Assembly: GCA_945873105.1 (NCBI GenBank)
Contig: CAMCBW010000054.1
Location: 1 to 35,611 of the forward strand
Length of the DNA: 35,611 bases
Direction of reading: 5' to 3'
Source of the DNA: Tangfeifania diversioriginum
GTDB lineage: Bacteria > Bacteroidota > Bacteroidia > Bacteroidales > Prolixibacteraceae
The notes beneath the pieces were generated by a model. The model was not told the DNA's origin. It made no database searches and saw only the letters and a program-made list of their open reading frames with translations. Position numbers and translations under genes: made by a program. This document shows, piece after piece, positions 1 to 7,536 of the stretch; the stretch's first letter is position 1; each line of letters opens with the position of its first letter.

Positions 1-554
1 CCATCCCTGACATGCTCTTCGATGAACCCATGAACACCCTCCTCATCGTGGTGGTCGGTATCAGACCCACCCTGGTCGGAGGGGGTAGAGATCAGCAGCA
101 TGCCTCCCGGTTGCAGTGATTCCCCAAAATTCCGGAAGACCATTTCATCTTCCAGAATATGTTCCATTACGTCGACCGAAAGGATCAGTTGGTATTTGGC
201 AGGAGCCTTGTATTGCGTCAAATCGGCTACTTCAAAAGTGACGAGATCCGATTTTCCTATTTGCCGGAAGAAATGGTTGCAGTCGTCGATCTGCTCCTGC
301 TTGACATCCACACCCAATATTTGGGCTTTGGGGAAAAGCCGGGTGAGACGAAAACAATACTGTCCAAATCCGGAACCCGCATCCAAAATATTCAAGTTAG
401 CTTGCGAACCAAGCTGACTGGACTGCAGCAATGCTTTTTTTACATGCCAGGCTCTCAGCAGCAGCAGATCCAGCAAATGGTAAAAAAGCTTGCGCAAGAA
501 GGGGGATCGGTTGAAAACATTTCCCAGTTGTCGCTTGATTGGATCGTAGTGCAT
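1..554 (-). CDS. Class I SAM-dependent methyltransferase (3' end beyond window)
   Basis: This gene runs off the left edge, so only the N-terminal ~184 residues are visible. The start is the ATG at 554; an in-frame stop lies three codons upstream. After a basic, leucine-rich N-terminus of ~50 residues comes glycine-rich motif I (ILDAGSGFGQY), then an acidic SAM-binding segment (ILGVDVKQEQ), then VDVMEHI and LQPGGMLLISTP, which are the usual post-I to III motifs of a Methyltransf_11/25-type Rossmann methyltransferase. The substrate cannot be told. A small molecule, lipid or quinone-like acceptor fits the family, but this is inference. The gene begins 21 nt after the rbfA stop on the same strand and has no promoter of its own in that gap, so it is probably co-transcribed with rbfA. 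Confidence 0.85.
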   Translation of the reverse strand, partial: MHYDPIKRQLGNVFNRSPFLRKLFYHLLDLLLLRAWHVKKALLQSSQLGSQANLNILDAGSGFGQYCFRLTRLFPKAQILGVDVKQEQIDDCNHFFRQIGKSDLVTFEVADLTQYKAPAKYQLILSVDVMEHILEDEMVFRNFGESLQPGGMLLISTPSDQGGSDTDHHDEEGVHGFIEEHVRD

Positions 555-575
555 GAGCAATCAGGATTTTAAAAC

Positions 576-917
576 TTACTTGAGAAGGTTGTCAATCTTT
601 TCGATGTAATCAAGACTATCGTCCAGAAAGAACTCCAGCTCCGGAACATGTCGAAGCTGAAAGCGAACCGCCTGACCCAGTTCCCCGCGCAGGTGACCCT
701 TGTGCAGTTTAATTTCAGCGACCACGGCAGCAGCTCCTTCAGAAGGAAAGATACTGAGGTAACACCTTGCAAGCGACATATCCTTTGTAATACGCACAGC
801 CGTTACCGAAACCATTTTGCCCTTGGCCAGTGTGAGCGCCTCACGCCGAAAAAATTCGCTCAGCTCTTTTTGGATGAGTCGGCCGATTTTGTTCTGCCTG
901 GTTGTAAATTGTTCCAT
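576..917 (-). CDS. rbfA: Ribosome-binding factor A
   Basis: RbfA binds the 30S subunit near helix 44 and the 5' helix of 16S rRNA during late maturation and cold adaptation. The 113-residue product has the family's length and KH-like layout: an N-terminal helix with KIGRLIQKELSEFF, the middle strand VSVTAVRITKDMSLARCYLSI, and the C-terminal signature RHVPELEFFLDDSLDY near residues 88-103. Two ATG starts are possible, at 926 (MCTMEQ) and 917 (MEQ). I prefer 917, because RbfA homologues start directly before the TxRQxKI segment and the candidate promoter would leave only a few bases ahead of 926. It is followed closely by a methyltransferase gene. Confidence 0.93.
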   Translation of the reverse strand: MEQFTTRQNKIGRLIQKELSEFFRREALTLAKGKMVSVTAVRITKDMSLARCYLSIFPSEGAAAVVAEIKLHKGHLRGELGQAVRFQLRHVPELEFFLDDSLDYIEKIDNLLK

Positions 918-939
918 GGTGCACATGTTATATTTGACA

Positions 940-947
940 CAAAAATA
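940..947 (-). promoter_or_regulatory. -7 box of rbfA promoter
   Basis: Read on the minus strand this is TATTTTTG, matching the Bacteroidota -7 consensus TAnnTTTG, ~22 nt before the rbfA ATG. I see no clear -33 TTTG at the expected distance. Confidence 0.5.
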
Positions 948-958
948 GGCAAAATCAG

Positions 959-990
959 CGGGTTCTTCATTTTTTTATCTTTTGAACCCG
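959..990. other. Stem-loop between divergent rbfA and hexokinase
   Basis: CGGGTTC at 959-965 and GAACCCG at 984-990 form a perfect 7-bp inverted repeat around an AT-rich 18-nt loop. It lies between two divergent promoters and ends no gene, so it may be an operator or a chance palindrome. Confidence 0.4.
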
Positions 991-1031
991 TTAAAAAAGA
1001 TTAACCCACCATTTTAGCAAAAATAAAATCC

Positions 1032-1039
1032 TACTTTTG
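1032..1039 (+). promoter_or_regulatory. -7 box upstream of hexokinase
   Basis: TACTTTTG matches TAnnTTTG and lies ~98 nt ahead of the hexokinase ATG, giving a leader of ~90 nt. No convincing -33 element is seen. Confidence 0.5.
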
Positions 1040-1136
1040 GTACAAATCATTGTGGGATTGACAGCTGACACAAACTTACACTGTCAGGTTCCGAATGATC
1101 CTGTTCAGCAATTTATTACCCAACAAAATTTATACC

Positions 1137-2345
1137 ATGAAGGAAAATATTTTCAAATTGTCGACTGGTCAGCTGAAAGAGATCGCCAAAGATCTTCAGC
1201 AAAAAGTGGAAAACGGATTGAACAATGACAACACAGAGATCCAGTGTATCCCTACCTACATCAAGCCCAAATCACAGGGGGTAGAGGGACAGGCAACGGT
1301 TCTCGACCTTGGCGGAACCAACTACCGCGCTTCTGTGGTAAGTTTCAGCGATGGCAAGACCGACATTTATCCACCGGATGGTTGGAGCAAGGATCTTAGC
1401 ATCATGAAAACCAAGGGATTTACTGCCCAGGATCTGTTTGCAGAGCAAGCCTCTTTTCTCAAGGATTTGAAGATGCCCGACAAATCCCCGATTGGATACT
1501 GTTTCTCCTATCCTGCCGAATGTTTGCCGGACGGGGATGCCAAACTGCTTCGCTGGACCAAGGGAGTCGACATCCCTGAGATGATCGACCAGCCGATCGG
1601 CAAACCTTTGAAAGAGTTTTTGAATACCCAGAGTGCGGCCGAATTTACCGCGGTAAAAGTGATCAACGATACCGTTGCCAGCCTTTTTGCAGGTTTGTCG
1701 GACAGCTCCTTCGATGCCTACATCGGCTTAATCGTTGGTACAGGTACCAACATGGCCACTTTCATCCATTCTGACAAGATCGGGAAACTGGACAAGGAAT
1801 TGAACTGGTCGGGATTAACTCCTATCAACCTCGAATCAGGCAACTACCGTCCATTGCATCTGACGGCCATCGACGACCAGGTAGATGTTGCTTCAGGTAC
1901 CCAGGATGCCCAAAGATTTGAAAAAGCCGTTTCCGGAATGTACCTGGGCAAGATCTTCACAACCCTTTTCCCCAAGGATGGTTTTGACGAGAAGTTTGAT
2001 GCCAAGTCGATGACCGACATGATCAACAAACCAGACAAGAACAAAAAGAAACATGTAAAGGCTGCCCGCCGCATCTACAAACGGTCGGCCAAGCTGGTCG
2101 CTGCTTCATTGGCCGGTCTGGTGGCAGTGATGGTTGCCCATGATCCATCCATCAAAAAAGTTTGTCTGACGGCAGAAGGAAGTCTCTTCTGGAGCAAGGT
2201 AAAGAGCTGCAAATCCTACAACAAACAGGTCGGAAAATGCCTGAAAGAGTTGTTGGCAGAGTTGGGACACAAAGATGTTAAGGTGAAGATTGTGGGAATC
2301 CACAATGCGAACCTTATTGGATCGGCTGTCGCTGCGTTATCCTAA
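1137..2345 (+). CDS. Hexokinase (eukaryote-type, ATP-dependent)
   Basis: Phosphorylates glucose and related hexoses to the 6-phosphates at the entry of glycolysis in the cytoplasm. The 402-residue product carries the hexokinase I/II fold rather than the ROK or bacterial glucokinase type: phosphate-1 loop VLDLGGTNYR (residues 55-64), sugar-binding FSYPAE (123-128), INDTVA with the expected catalytic Asp at 178, and GTGTN (201-205). Bacteroides and relatives are known to carry this eukaryote-like class. The ATG at 1137 follows the A-rich stretch AACAAAATTTATACC; a longer frame from 1095 exists but adds 14 residues unlike the family N-terminus. zwf and pgl in this window would use the glucose 6-phosphate product. 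A palindromic repeat element starts 8 nt after the stop. Confidence 0.93.
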   Translation: MKENIFKLSTGQLKEIAKDLQQKVENGLNNDNTEIQCIPTYIKPKSQGVEGQATVLDLGGTNYRASVVSFSDGKTDIYPPDGWSKDLSIMKTKGFTAQDLFAEQASFLKDLKMPDKSPIGYCFSYPAECLPDGDAKLLRWTKGVDIPEMIDQPIGKPLKEFLNTQSAAEFTAVKVINDTVASLFAGLSDSSFDAYIGLIVGTGTNMATFIHSDKIGKLDKELNWSGLTPINLESGNYRPLHLTAIDDQVDVASGTQDAQRFEKAVSGMYLGKIFTTLFPKDGFDEKFDAKSMTDMINKPDKNKKKHVKAARRIYKRSAKLVAASLAGLVAVMVAHDPSIKKVCLTAEGSLFWSKVKSCKSYNKQVGKCLKELLAELGHKDVKVKIVGIHNANLIGSAVAALS

Positions 2346-2352
2346 AAAAGCA

Positions 2353-2477
2353 AGTGCCTAAAATGCCTAGAGTGCGCTAGAGTGCCTAGAGTACTTCACC
2401 CAGTGCTCAATTACATCGAAAGCTGGGAGTTCCCAACTTTAGGCACTCTAGGCACTTTAAATACTCTAGGCACTTTT
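2353..2477. repeat. Palindromic GTGCCTAGA repeat element, copy 1
   Basis: The left arm consists of several imperfect copies of AGTGCCTAGAGT or AGTGCCTAAA (2353-2394). The right arm holds their reverse complement, TTTAGGCACTCTAGGCACT and variants (~2439-2477), so the whole can fold into one large hairpin. The segment GGAGTTCCCAACTTTAGGCAC before the right arm recurs in copy 2 (4674-4792) with one change. The element ends one base before the ATG of the next gene, so that gene's ribosome-binding region is made of repeat sequence. Confidence 0.85.
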
Positions 2478-2478
2478 C

Positions 2479-2922
2479 ATGGTAGATTTTCTTCAGCAAT
2501 ACGGCCTTTGGGGCCTCTTCCTCTCAGGATTCCTCTCGGGATCGGTATTGCCATTTAATTCTGAGGCGGTGATGTCGGTACTGATTCTTGCCGGGGTCAA
2601 TATCACTTCGGCCATTGTGGTTGCCACGGCGGGAAATACCCTGGGGGGTATAACAATTTTCTACCTTGGTTACCTGGGCAAGATGGAGTGGATCGAAAAG
2701 TATGGGAAGGTCAAAATGGAGAAGATCCACGCCATCAACCCAAAACTGCAAAAGTATGGCCCCCTCTCAGCCCTCCTCTCCTTCGTTCCGGTTATCGGGG
2801 ATCTGCTGATACTTGGGTTGGGGTTTTTCAGGATTTCGCCCAAACTCACCATCCTCTTTATGTTTGTGGGAAAGTTAGCGAGATACTGGCTATTGGCACA
2901 GACATTGCAACTAGTGATGTAA
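2479..2922 (+). CDS. VTT/DedA-like (YqaA-type) small membrane protein
   Basis: A 147-residue inner-membrane protein with about four hydrophobic segments: a first helix with a Gly/Ser-rich SGFLSGSVLPFNSEAVM turn (residues ~16-31), a second around 34-62 with AGNTLGGITIFYLGYLGK, and two more in the C-terminal half (LSALLSFVPVIGDLLILGLGFF and LTILFMFVGKLARYWLL). The pattern 'P..SE....L...G' followed by 'GN..G....Y..G' is that of the short YqaA members of the VTT/DedA superfamily, linked to membrane lipid scrambling or envelope homeostasis in better-studied relatives. The exact role is not known here. The ATG directly follows repeat copy 1. The C-terminal domain is compact, and I see no sign of truncation. 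Confidence 0.75.
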   Translation: MVDFLQQYGLWGLFLSGFLSGSVLPFNSEAVMSVLILAGVNITSAIVVATAGNTLGGITIFYLGYLGKMEWIEKYGKVKMEKIHAINPKLQKYGPLSALLSFVPVIGDLLILGLGFFRISPKLTILFMFVGKLARYWLLAQTLQLVM

Positions 2923-3108
2923 ATTTTGGATTTTCGATTTTGGAATAGGGAACTCCGGAGTATTATTCATCTATCGAAGACGAATTGCTAATAAATGAAA
3001 ATCGCTAATTTTGGTTGGAGCAGTTAAATTGTGGGTTTAATTTCTGGATAGGAGTACCGATGACCGGAGTCCCCCAATCCAAAATCCAAAATCCAAAATC
3101 CAAAATTG
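2923..3108. repeat. Inverted repeat with 9-bp tandem units between VTT gene and dtd
   Basis: Left arm (~2922-2961) has ATTTTGGATTTTCGATTTTGG followed by GGGAACTCCGG. The right arm (~3056-3108) is its reverse complement, CCGGAGTCCCCC followed by four units of ATCCAAAAT. The arms enclose ~95 nt with no gene. dtd starts 2 nt after it. I see no coding potential. Confidence 0.8.
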
Positions 3109-3109
3109 T

Positions 3110-3565
3110 ATGAGGGTTGTTGTTCAAAGAGTCACCAATGCATCCGTTGCTGTTGATGGGAAAATAATCTCTTCCATCGGATACGGGTTGCTGGTACTTG
3201 CCGGTTTCGAACACAGCGACACGGCAGAGGATCTCGACTGGATGAGCGGCAAATTGGTCAACCTGCGAATATTTGCTGATGAGCTGGGGGTGATGAACCT
3301 TTCGGTGAAAGAGATCAGCGGAGAGATTTTGCTGATCAGTCAGTTTACGCTCCATGCAGCAACCAAAAAAGGGAACCGCCCCTCCTATATCCGGGCTGCA
3401 CCACCTGAAATTTCCATCCCATTGTACAACCAGTTCATTGATAAAGTGGCTGACCAGTTGGGGAAAAGTATTCAAACCGGCATTTTTGGCGCTGACATGA
3501 AGGTAGCACTGCTCAACGATGGTCCGGTAACCATCATCATCGATTCGAAAAACAAGGAGTTCTGA
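3110..3565 (+). CDS. dtd: D-aminoacyl-tRNA deacylase
   Basis: Hydrolyses the ester bond of D-aminoacyl-tRNAs (and Gly-tRNA-Ala) to keep D-amino acids out of translation; acts as a cytoplasmic homodimer. At 151 residues it has the full family length. It begins with the standard MRVVVQRVTNASVAVDGK, contains SQFTLHA (residues 77-83) and ends with NDGPVTIII (136-144), the two motifs that line the active site. The Gly-cisPro motif of the family corresponds to GPV at 138-140. The ATG sits 2 nt after a tandem repeat (ATCCAAAAT units), so no Shine-Dalgarno is visible, as is usual in this phylum. The neighbouring gene deoC is unrelated in function. Confidence 0.95.
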   Translation: MRVVVQRVTNASVAVDGKIISSIGYGLLVLAGFEHSDTAEDLDWMSGKLVNLRIFADELGVMNLSVKEISGEILLISQFTLHAATKKGNRPSYIRAAPPEISIPLYNQFIDKVADQLGKSIQTGIFGADMKVALLNDGPVTIIIDSKNKEF

Positions 3566-3607
3566 TCATCAGGCACCGGGGAGAGTTAGAACCGGATTTT
3601 CCGCTTG

Positions 3608-3774
3608 CCACTAAGGCGCTAAGACACAAAGTTTCACGAAGAAAAAATCAAGACAATATTCGTTAGAACTGAATAGTTAATTAACTTTATTGCCTCGATA
3701 GCAGACAAAAATTATGGGCCTAATTCATCCAACCTTGGTGTAAACTTTGTGACTTGGTGTCTTTGTGGCCTAGT
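3608..3774. repeat. Imperfect inverted repeat between dtd and deoC
   Basis: Left arm ~3608-3638 contains GACACAAAGTTTCAC. The right arm ~3740-3774 contains its approximate complement TAAACTTTGTGAC followed by TGTCTTTGTGG. The arms are short tandem variants of ACACAAAG. The ~100 nt between them are AT-rich and I see no gene. Confidence 0.75.
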
Positions 3775-3799
3775 TTATAGATATTTTATACAACAATAT

Positions 3800-4669
3800 A
3801 TGAACGGGTTATTAGAAAATAGAGATCGTAGCTTCCAGGTAAATGAAGTCCAAAACGGATTGGCTGCGATCCGCATGAAAATGGGAAGCGCGCTTTCCGG
3901 GGAGGAGTTGAAACTGGCCTTTTCCTGTATCGATCTGACCACACTGGGAGCGGAAGATACGCAGGAAAAGGGTAAAAATCTGGCTGAAAAGGTATCCCTC
4001 TTTCCCCGCCATTTTATGGAATTGCCCAATGTTGCCGCAATCTGCGTCTATCCAACCCTGGTGAAAACTGTCCGGGAAAATCTGAAAGATCACAATGTGG
4101 CATTGGCCGCTGTTGCGGCCGGGTTTCCCTCTTCCATGACTTTTCTGGAGGTGAAGGAGCTGGAAACCGCTATGGCTGTTGCGGCTGGTGCCAACGAAAT
4201 AGATATCGTCATCTCCATCGGAACTTTTCTGGAGGGAAACATTGACCAGGTGATGCAGGAGATCTCCAGCATCAAGAAGTGTTGCGGGGAAGCCCACCTG
4301 AAAGTGATCCTTGAAACAGGTGCGCTTAAGACCCCGGAAAAAATCTGGAAAGCCTCCATGTGTGCCATGCAGGCGGGAGCCGATTTCATCAAGACCTCTA
4401 CAGGGAAGATGGAGCCTGCCGCCACGCCCGAGGCTGCCTGGGTGATGTGCAGTGCCATCAAAAAATTTCATGAGCTTACGGGCATAAAAATAGGGTTCAA
4501 GGCTGCCGGCGGGATCGTCGAAAGTGCCGATGCGCTCTATTATGTAGCCATTGTAAAGGAGATTCTAGGTGAAGACTGGTTGAATCCCCAACTCTTCAGA
4601 ATCGGAGCCAGCCGATTGGCCAATAATCTGTTGACCTCCATCACAGAGGAAAAGATTTCTTACTTTTAA
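3800..4669 (+). CDS. deoC: Deoxyribose-phosphate aldolase
   Basis: Splits 2-deoxy-D-ribose 5-phosphate into glyceraldehyde 3-phosphate and acetaldehyde, the last step of deoxynucleoside catabolism. The 289-residue TIM-barrel protein shows the class I aldolase residues: NEIDIVI with Asp135 (proton relay), FIKTSTGK with Lys198 as the expected Schiff-base lysine, and IGFKAAGGI with Lys234. The ATG at 3800 was chosen because residues from there match the N-terminal helix of longer DeoC forms; the upstream extension to 3749 is encoded by the repeat arm. It is longer than the E. coli enzyme, mostly by an N-terminal extension of ~40 residues. Repeat elements flank it on both sides and no other deo genes are adjacent. 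Confidence 0.94.
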   Translation: MNGLLENRDRSFQVNEVQNGLAAIRMKMGSALSGEELKLAFSCIDLTTLGAEDTQEKGKNLAEKVSLFPRHFMELPNVAAICVYPTLVKTVRENLKDHNVALAAVAAGFPSSMTFLEVKELETAMAVAAGANEIDIVISIGTFLEGNIDQVMQEISSIKKCCGEAHLKVILETGALKTPEKIWKASMCAMQAGADFIKTSTGKMEPAATPEAAWVMCSAIKKFHELTGIKIGFKAAGGIVESADALYYVAIVKEILGEDWLNPQLFRIGASRLANNLLTSITEEKISYF

Positions 4670-4673
4670 AAGA

Positions 4674-4792
4674 AGTGCCTAAAGTGCCTAGAGTGAACTA
4701 AAGTGCCTAGAGTACTTACGCTTTAGCCCCTCTTTGTTCGGAGTTCACAACTTTAGGCACTCTAGACACTCTAGTGCACTTTAGGCACTTTA
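4674..4792. repeat. Palindromic GTGCCTAGA repeat element, copy 2
   Basis: Same design as copy 1: left arm of AGTGCCTAAAGTGCCTAGAG units (4674-4712), a ~35-nt loop, and a right arm of TTTAGGCACTCTAG units (~4752-4792). It shares GGAGTTC-CAACTTTAGGCACTC with copy 1 just before the right arm. It lies between the deoC stop and the next ATG. Confidence 0.85.
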
Positions 4793-4802
4793 ATTCATAC
4801 TC

Positions 4803-5282
4803 ATGGAAACAGCAATTGACCCGATCTGTTGTCCCAAATTTGACCCCATCCCCTGGGACAATGTTAATTTCGAATGGAAAGACAAACTGTTTGTCAAAGG
4901 TTCTGTCTGTACATTTTTCTACATGCCTTTGAACTTTGGTGGAGTGATGAGAAAAATGGACGAAAAGATCAGGGCAGCAGGAGCAGATTGGTCGGAAGGA
5001 ATCTGCCTCTCCGACCATACCTCCAAATGGAACCAGGATCTTTACATCTCTGTGGACAAGGAGGTAACGGGTCTTGAAAGCAAAACCCTGACAGGCAATT
5101 TCTTCAGCAAGGTCTACGAGGGATCCTTTCAGAATTCCGGAAAATGGTTTGCTGATTTCAAACAGATCATGGAGGGGAAAGGCATAAGTCAACCCGGGAT
5201 TTATGCCTGGTACACCACCTGCCCGAAATGTGCCAAGAAGTATGGGAAGAATTATGTGGTGATGGTGGCACAGGTGGGTTGA
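4803..5282 (+). CDS. Conserved protein of unknown function with C-terminal CPKC motif
   Basis: A 159-residue soluble protein. I recognise the general pattern from many bacteria (start with CCPKFDP.PWD, a middle segment SDHTSKWNQDLYI, and the end YTTCPKCAKKYGKNYVVMVAQV), but I know no proven function; databases often label such proteins loosely as hydrolases or give no role. Visible features are a Cys pair near the N-terminus (residues 9-10) and TTCPKCAKKYGKNY near the C-terminus, a CxxC that might bind a metal or be redox active. There is no signal peptide and no membrane segment. The layout of an effector-binding (GyrI-like) fold is possible but unproven. It stands alone after repeat copy 2 and is convergent with the sigma-factor pair. 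Confidence 0.7.
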   Translation: METAIDPICCPKFDPIPWDNVNFEWKDKLFVKGSVCTFFYMPLNFGGVMRKMDEKIRAAGADWSEGICLSDHTSKWNQDLYISVDKEVTGLESKTLTGNFFSKVYEGSFQNSGKWFADFKQIMEGKGISQPGIYAWYTTCPKCAKKYGKNYVVMVAQVG

Positions 5283-5303
5283 TACGGCTAACGCCAATTG
5301 TCG

Positions 5304-5654
5304 CTAATTTGTCTGCCTCCGTCGGCTGAACAACAGTCGCAGGAGCACCTTGTCAGCAAACAGGATAAAATTCAGGGTCAAAACCAGGAAGCCGACAACT
5401 ACCCAATTCGCAACGAAGAAGTTCAGTGTCCGGAAGAGCAGATCCTTGTCCACCAAATAATATACACCAGTTAGCAGGGCTATCAGTCCGAAGACAATCG
5501 CCGTCAGGTAAAAATATTCCTGGAGGTCCGTTTTCCATTGTTCTTGCCGAATAACCGAGGCGGTAACCCTTTGTGCAAATCCTTCCTGCAACCGGAATTC
5601 TGGCGCAGCACCGAGCGACTGCTCTATCATATCTGTCAGTTCATCCTTTCTCAT
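5304..5654 (-). CDS. Small two-helix membrane protein, putative anti-sigma or sigma-linked protein
   Basis: A 116-residue protein whose start overlaps the end of the upstream ECF sigma gene by 14 nt, a spacing typical of sigma/anti-sigma pairs. Residues 1-45 are cytoplasmic-like and charged; two hydrophobic segments follow (about 47-68, EYFYLTAIVFGLIALLTGVY, and 78-103, ending FADKVLL), then a basic tail LFSRRRQ. It lacks the HxxxCxxC zinc motif of ZAS anti-sigma factors, so assignment as an anti-sigma factor rests on position and membrane topology only. It could also be a simple membrane partner of unknown role. Confidence 0.65.
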   Translation of the reverse strand: MRKDELTDMIEQSLGAAPEFRLQEGFAQRVTASVIRQEQWKTDLQEYFYLTAIVFGLIALLTGVYYLVDKDLLFRTLNFFVANWVVVGFLVLTLNFILFADKVLLRLLFSRRRQTN

Positions 5655-6225
5655 TGGATATCTCCTTTACCAATTTCAAACTGTTATCGTCCACAATGTG
5701 TTTCAATTTCTCCCTTAGCAGTGCCTTTGCCCTGAAAAGGTAGCTCTTTACCGTGCCTTCCGGCATTCCCGTAATCTGTTCAATCTCCTGGTAGGAAAAT
5801 TCCTCCAGGTGAAACAGGGTCACCACCGTACGGTATTGGATCGGCAGCAGTTCGATCTGCTCCCGCACATAGCGCTTTAAATCTGCTGTTTCGTAGTTTT
5901 CATTCCTGAAATCGGTCAGATTGCGCAAGGCTACCGAATCCTCCGGATTGACCTCTTCAAATTTTTTAAATTTTCGCAAATAGTTGATACTGGTATTGTA
6001 GGCAATTGTGGCAATCCAGGTAGACAACTTGCATTCGTTGCGGTACTTGCCGAGATTTTGGTATACCTTGATAAATACCTCCTGGCAAACATCCTCCAGC
6101 TCCTCCTGCCGCTGCACCAACCGGCCGGTAATGTGAACCACCAACTTCTGGTAACGGTTTACCAGAAAAGTAAATGCATTCATGTTCCCCTCGAGGATCT
6201 GGTTGATTAGCTCAGTATCATTCAT
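5641..6225 (-). CDS. ECF-type RNA polymerase sigma-70 factor
   Basis: A 194-residue two-domain sigma factor. Region 2 spans about residues 10-80 and includes the core-binding and -10-recognition segment DVCQEVFIKVYQNLGKYRNECKLSTW. Region 4 spans about 125-175 with LLPIQYRTVVTLFHLEEFSYQEIEQITGMPEGTVKSYLFRAKALL, a clear helix-turn-helix for the -35 region. There is no region 1 or 3, as expected for the extracytoplasmic-function class. It overlaps the downstream small membrane protein gene by 14 nt, which suggests translational coupling and post-translational control by that product. The target regulon is not evident; a two-helix membrane protein gene (6956-7336) nearby is a candidate member, by proximity only. 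Confidence 0.92.
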   Translation of the reverse strand: MNDTELINQILEGNMNAFTFLVNRYQKLVVHITGRLVQRQEELEDVCQEVFIKVYQNLGKYRNECKLSTWIATIAYNTSINYLRKFKKFEEVNPEDSVALRNLTDFRNENYETADLKRYVREQIELLPIQYRTVVTLFHLEEFSYQEIEQITGMPEGTVKSYLFRAKALLREKLKHIVDDNSLKLVKEISNEKG

Positions 6226-6355
6226 ACCTCTAGTATGACACTATTTCTTGAACAATGTTGCAAATTTTGTCTTTTTTTGCACCTGGCTGGTTGGACTGAA
6301 GTGTTTGAGGTTGTTATGACTGATTACTTTATAATGTTAAGAGTCTGGTATTGAC

Positions 6356-6796
6356 CTACTCATCTAAGATAAAGTAAGTTAAAAAAATCGATTGATCAGT
6401 AGTTAAATACACCAGCCTGTCTGGGTATAATCTATATCTTGATCTTTGGGTGCTTGTTTTAGATATCACATCAATATCACAATAATGACCATGCGGAATA
6501 AACTTACAGTCGGTGTAATGAATTGTCTGGGAAAGAAAATCAATCACTGTAAACCCATAAGTATTTAGCTTAGAAATATAACCGTAAGATATCACATGCT
6601 TTCCTCTATTTTCGCTATGGACAAATGTTTTACCTTCCAGAAACTTTACCGCATCGGATTCAGATTTAAATGGAGATTGCGCATTGGTTGTAGCAGAAAA
6701 CAGCAAGAAGAGGGCAAGCAACGTGAGTATTTTCACTGAGAATGAGGCCTTGGAAACATCTTCACGGATTTTGAACGTTAATTTCTTGTTAAACAT
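6356..6796 (-). CDS. Small secreted protein of unknown function
   Basis: A 146-residue protein that I do not recognise. It has an unusually long N-region (MFNKKLTFKIREDVSKASFSV), then a hydrophobic core LTLLALFLLFSATTNAQ with a likely signal-peptidase I site near residue 39. The mature part (~107 residues) is rich in beta-forming residues, with repeated Tyr and Thr/Ser and two Cys (in TDCKFIPHGHYCDID) that could form a disulfide outside the cytoplasm. The coding sequence is more AT-rich than the neighbouring housekeeping genes, which may mark recent acquisition or weak constraint. It stands 130 nt upstream (on the minus strand) of the ECF sigma gene without overlap; the 130-nt gap holds no clear terminator. 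Confidence 0.6.
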   Translation of the reverse strand: MFNKKLTFKIREDVSKASFSVKILTLLALFLLFSATTNAQSPFKSESDAVKFLEGKTFVHSENRGKHVISYGYISKLNTYGFTVIDFLSQTIHYTDCKFIPHGHYCDIDVISKTSTQRSRYRLYPDRLVYLTTDQSIFLTYFILDE

Positions 6797-6955
6797 GGTC
6801 GTAGGTTTTAAAATATGCTGAGACTATACGGTACTTTAAAAATAATAATTTATATAGTTGATTGTTTAATCTAAATTTTTTAAAATAATGATTGAGCTGC
6901 AACATTTTGCTAGCTACCCTTGTCACATGATACAAACACTTTAAAACTTGAAAAT

Positions 6956-7336
6956 ATGAGCGAAGTATTAATGTCAGCAGTGGTATTATTTGCCTTCTAC
7001 CAGATCATCAAAAATTTCACCGATTTCCTGCTCCGCAGGAAGATCATCAAGGCCGGGCATTTCGAAAACGCGGGGATATTGGAACAGAAAATAGCCTCCT
7101 CCATCAGTGAGAACCAGGAAGCCAACAAATATCCCTCCCTCAAATGGGGGTTGGTCGCCCTCTTCGCCGGACTGGGTTTTATCCTGATACACCAGATGGG
7201 TCCCGGAATGAGCAACGAGGATGCCTACCGTAATTACATGCAAGAAGGCCTCTTGCCTTTTGGCATTGAATTGGTCTCCATCTCGATGGGCTTTATTGTC
7301 TATTTCCTGATCGTCAATTTTAGTAAGAAGAAGTAA
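6956..7336 (+). CDS. Two-helix membrane protein, DUF6249-like
   Basis: A 126-residue protein with three hydrophobic stretches: an N-terminal helix (MSAVVLFAFYQIIKNFTDFLL), a middle one (WGLVALFAGLGFILIHQM) and a C-terminal one (GIELVSISMGFIVYFLIVNF), with a charged linker REKIIKAG...ENQEANKYPSLK-like segment between the first two. This layout (first helix, basic linker, YPSLKWG-type start of the second helix) resembles the DUF6249 proteins often found near ECF sigma operons in this phylum; the family call is from memory and unverified. The ATG at 6956 follows an A-rich stretch (TTAAAACTTGAAAAT); the 12-codon upstream extension to 6920 is less likely. An element with 31-bp inverted repeats begins 15 nt after the stop. 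Confidence 0.6.
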   Translation: MSEVLMSAVVLFAFYQIIKNFTDFLLRRKIIKAGHFENAGILEQKIASSISENQEANKYPSLKWGLVALFAGLGFILIHQMGPGMSNEDAYRNYMQEGLLPFGIELVSISMGFIVYFLIVNFSKKK

Positions 7337-7350
7337 AACCCTTTTCAATT

Positions 7351-7533
7351 TTTGCCCGTCAGGGCATTAAGATCAATAGAAAATTTTGATTATCAGATAC
7401 GTTTTCCCGTCAGGGAATAAACGGGAAGCAAGAGCCTTCTTGAATTAAATTGCTACCTGGGGTTTATCCCCTGACGGGGAAACCGTTTTTCCATTGCTTT
7501 TCTTCTATTGATCTTAATGCCCTAACGGGCAAA
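7351..7533. repeat. 183-bp MITE-like element with 31-bp inverted repeats
   Basis: The outer arms 7351-7381 and 7503-7533 are reverse complements over 31 nt with a single mismatch; they begin TTTGCCCGTCAGGGCATTAA and end with AATGCCCTAACGGGCAAA. A second nested inverted repeat (7401-7421 with 7463-7483) again has the core CCCGTCAGGG or its near complement. No ORF lies inside and I see no flanking target-site duplication. It may be a non-autonomous mobile element or a transcribed double hairpin after the 6956-7336 gene. Confidence 0.85.
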
Positions 7534-7536
7534 TCA

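Noticed and set aside
159-572. 137-codon plus-strand ORF at the left edge
   Set aside because: Antisense to the methyltransferase, which shows clear SAM-binding motifs on the minus strand.
3083-3108. Short tandem ATCCAAAAT repeats as iterons of a replication origin
   Set aside because: Only four units, part of a larger hairpin element, with no initiator gene or DnaA boxes nearby.
3812-4471. 219-codon minus-strand ORF opposite deoC
   Set aside because: Antisense shadow; deoC carries all catalytic residues and has no reason to share the region.
5304-5654. Zinc-binding anti-sigma factor (ZAS) identity for the small membrane protein
   Set aside because: No HxxxCxxC motif and no Cys pair; kept only as a putative sigma-linked membrane protein.
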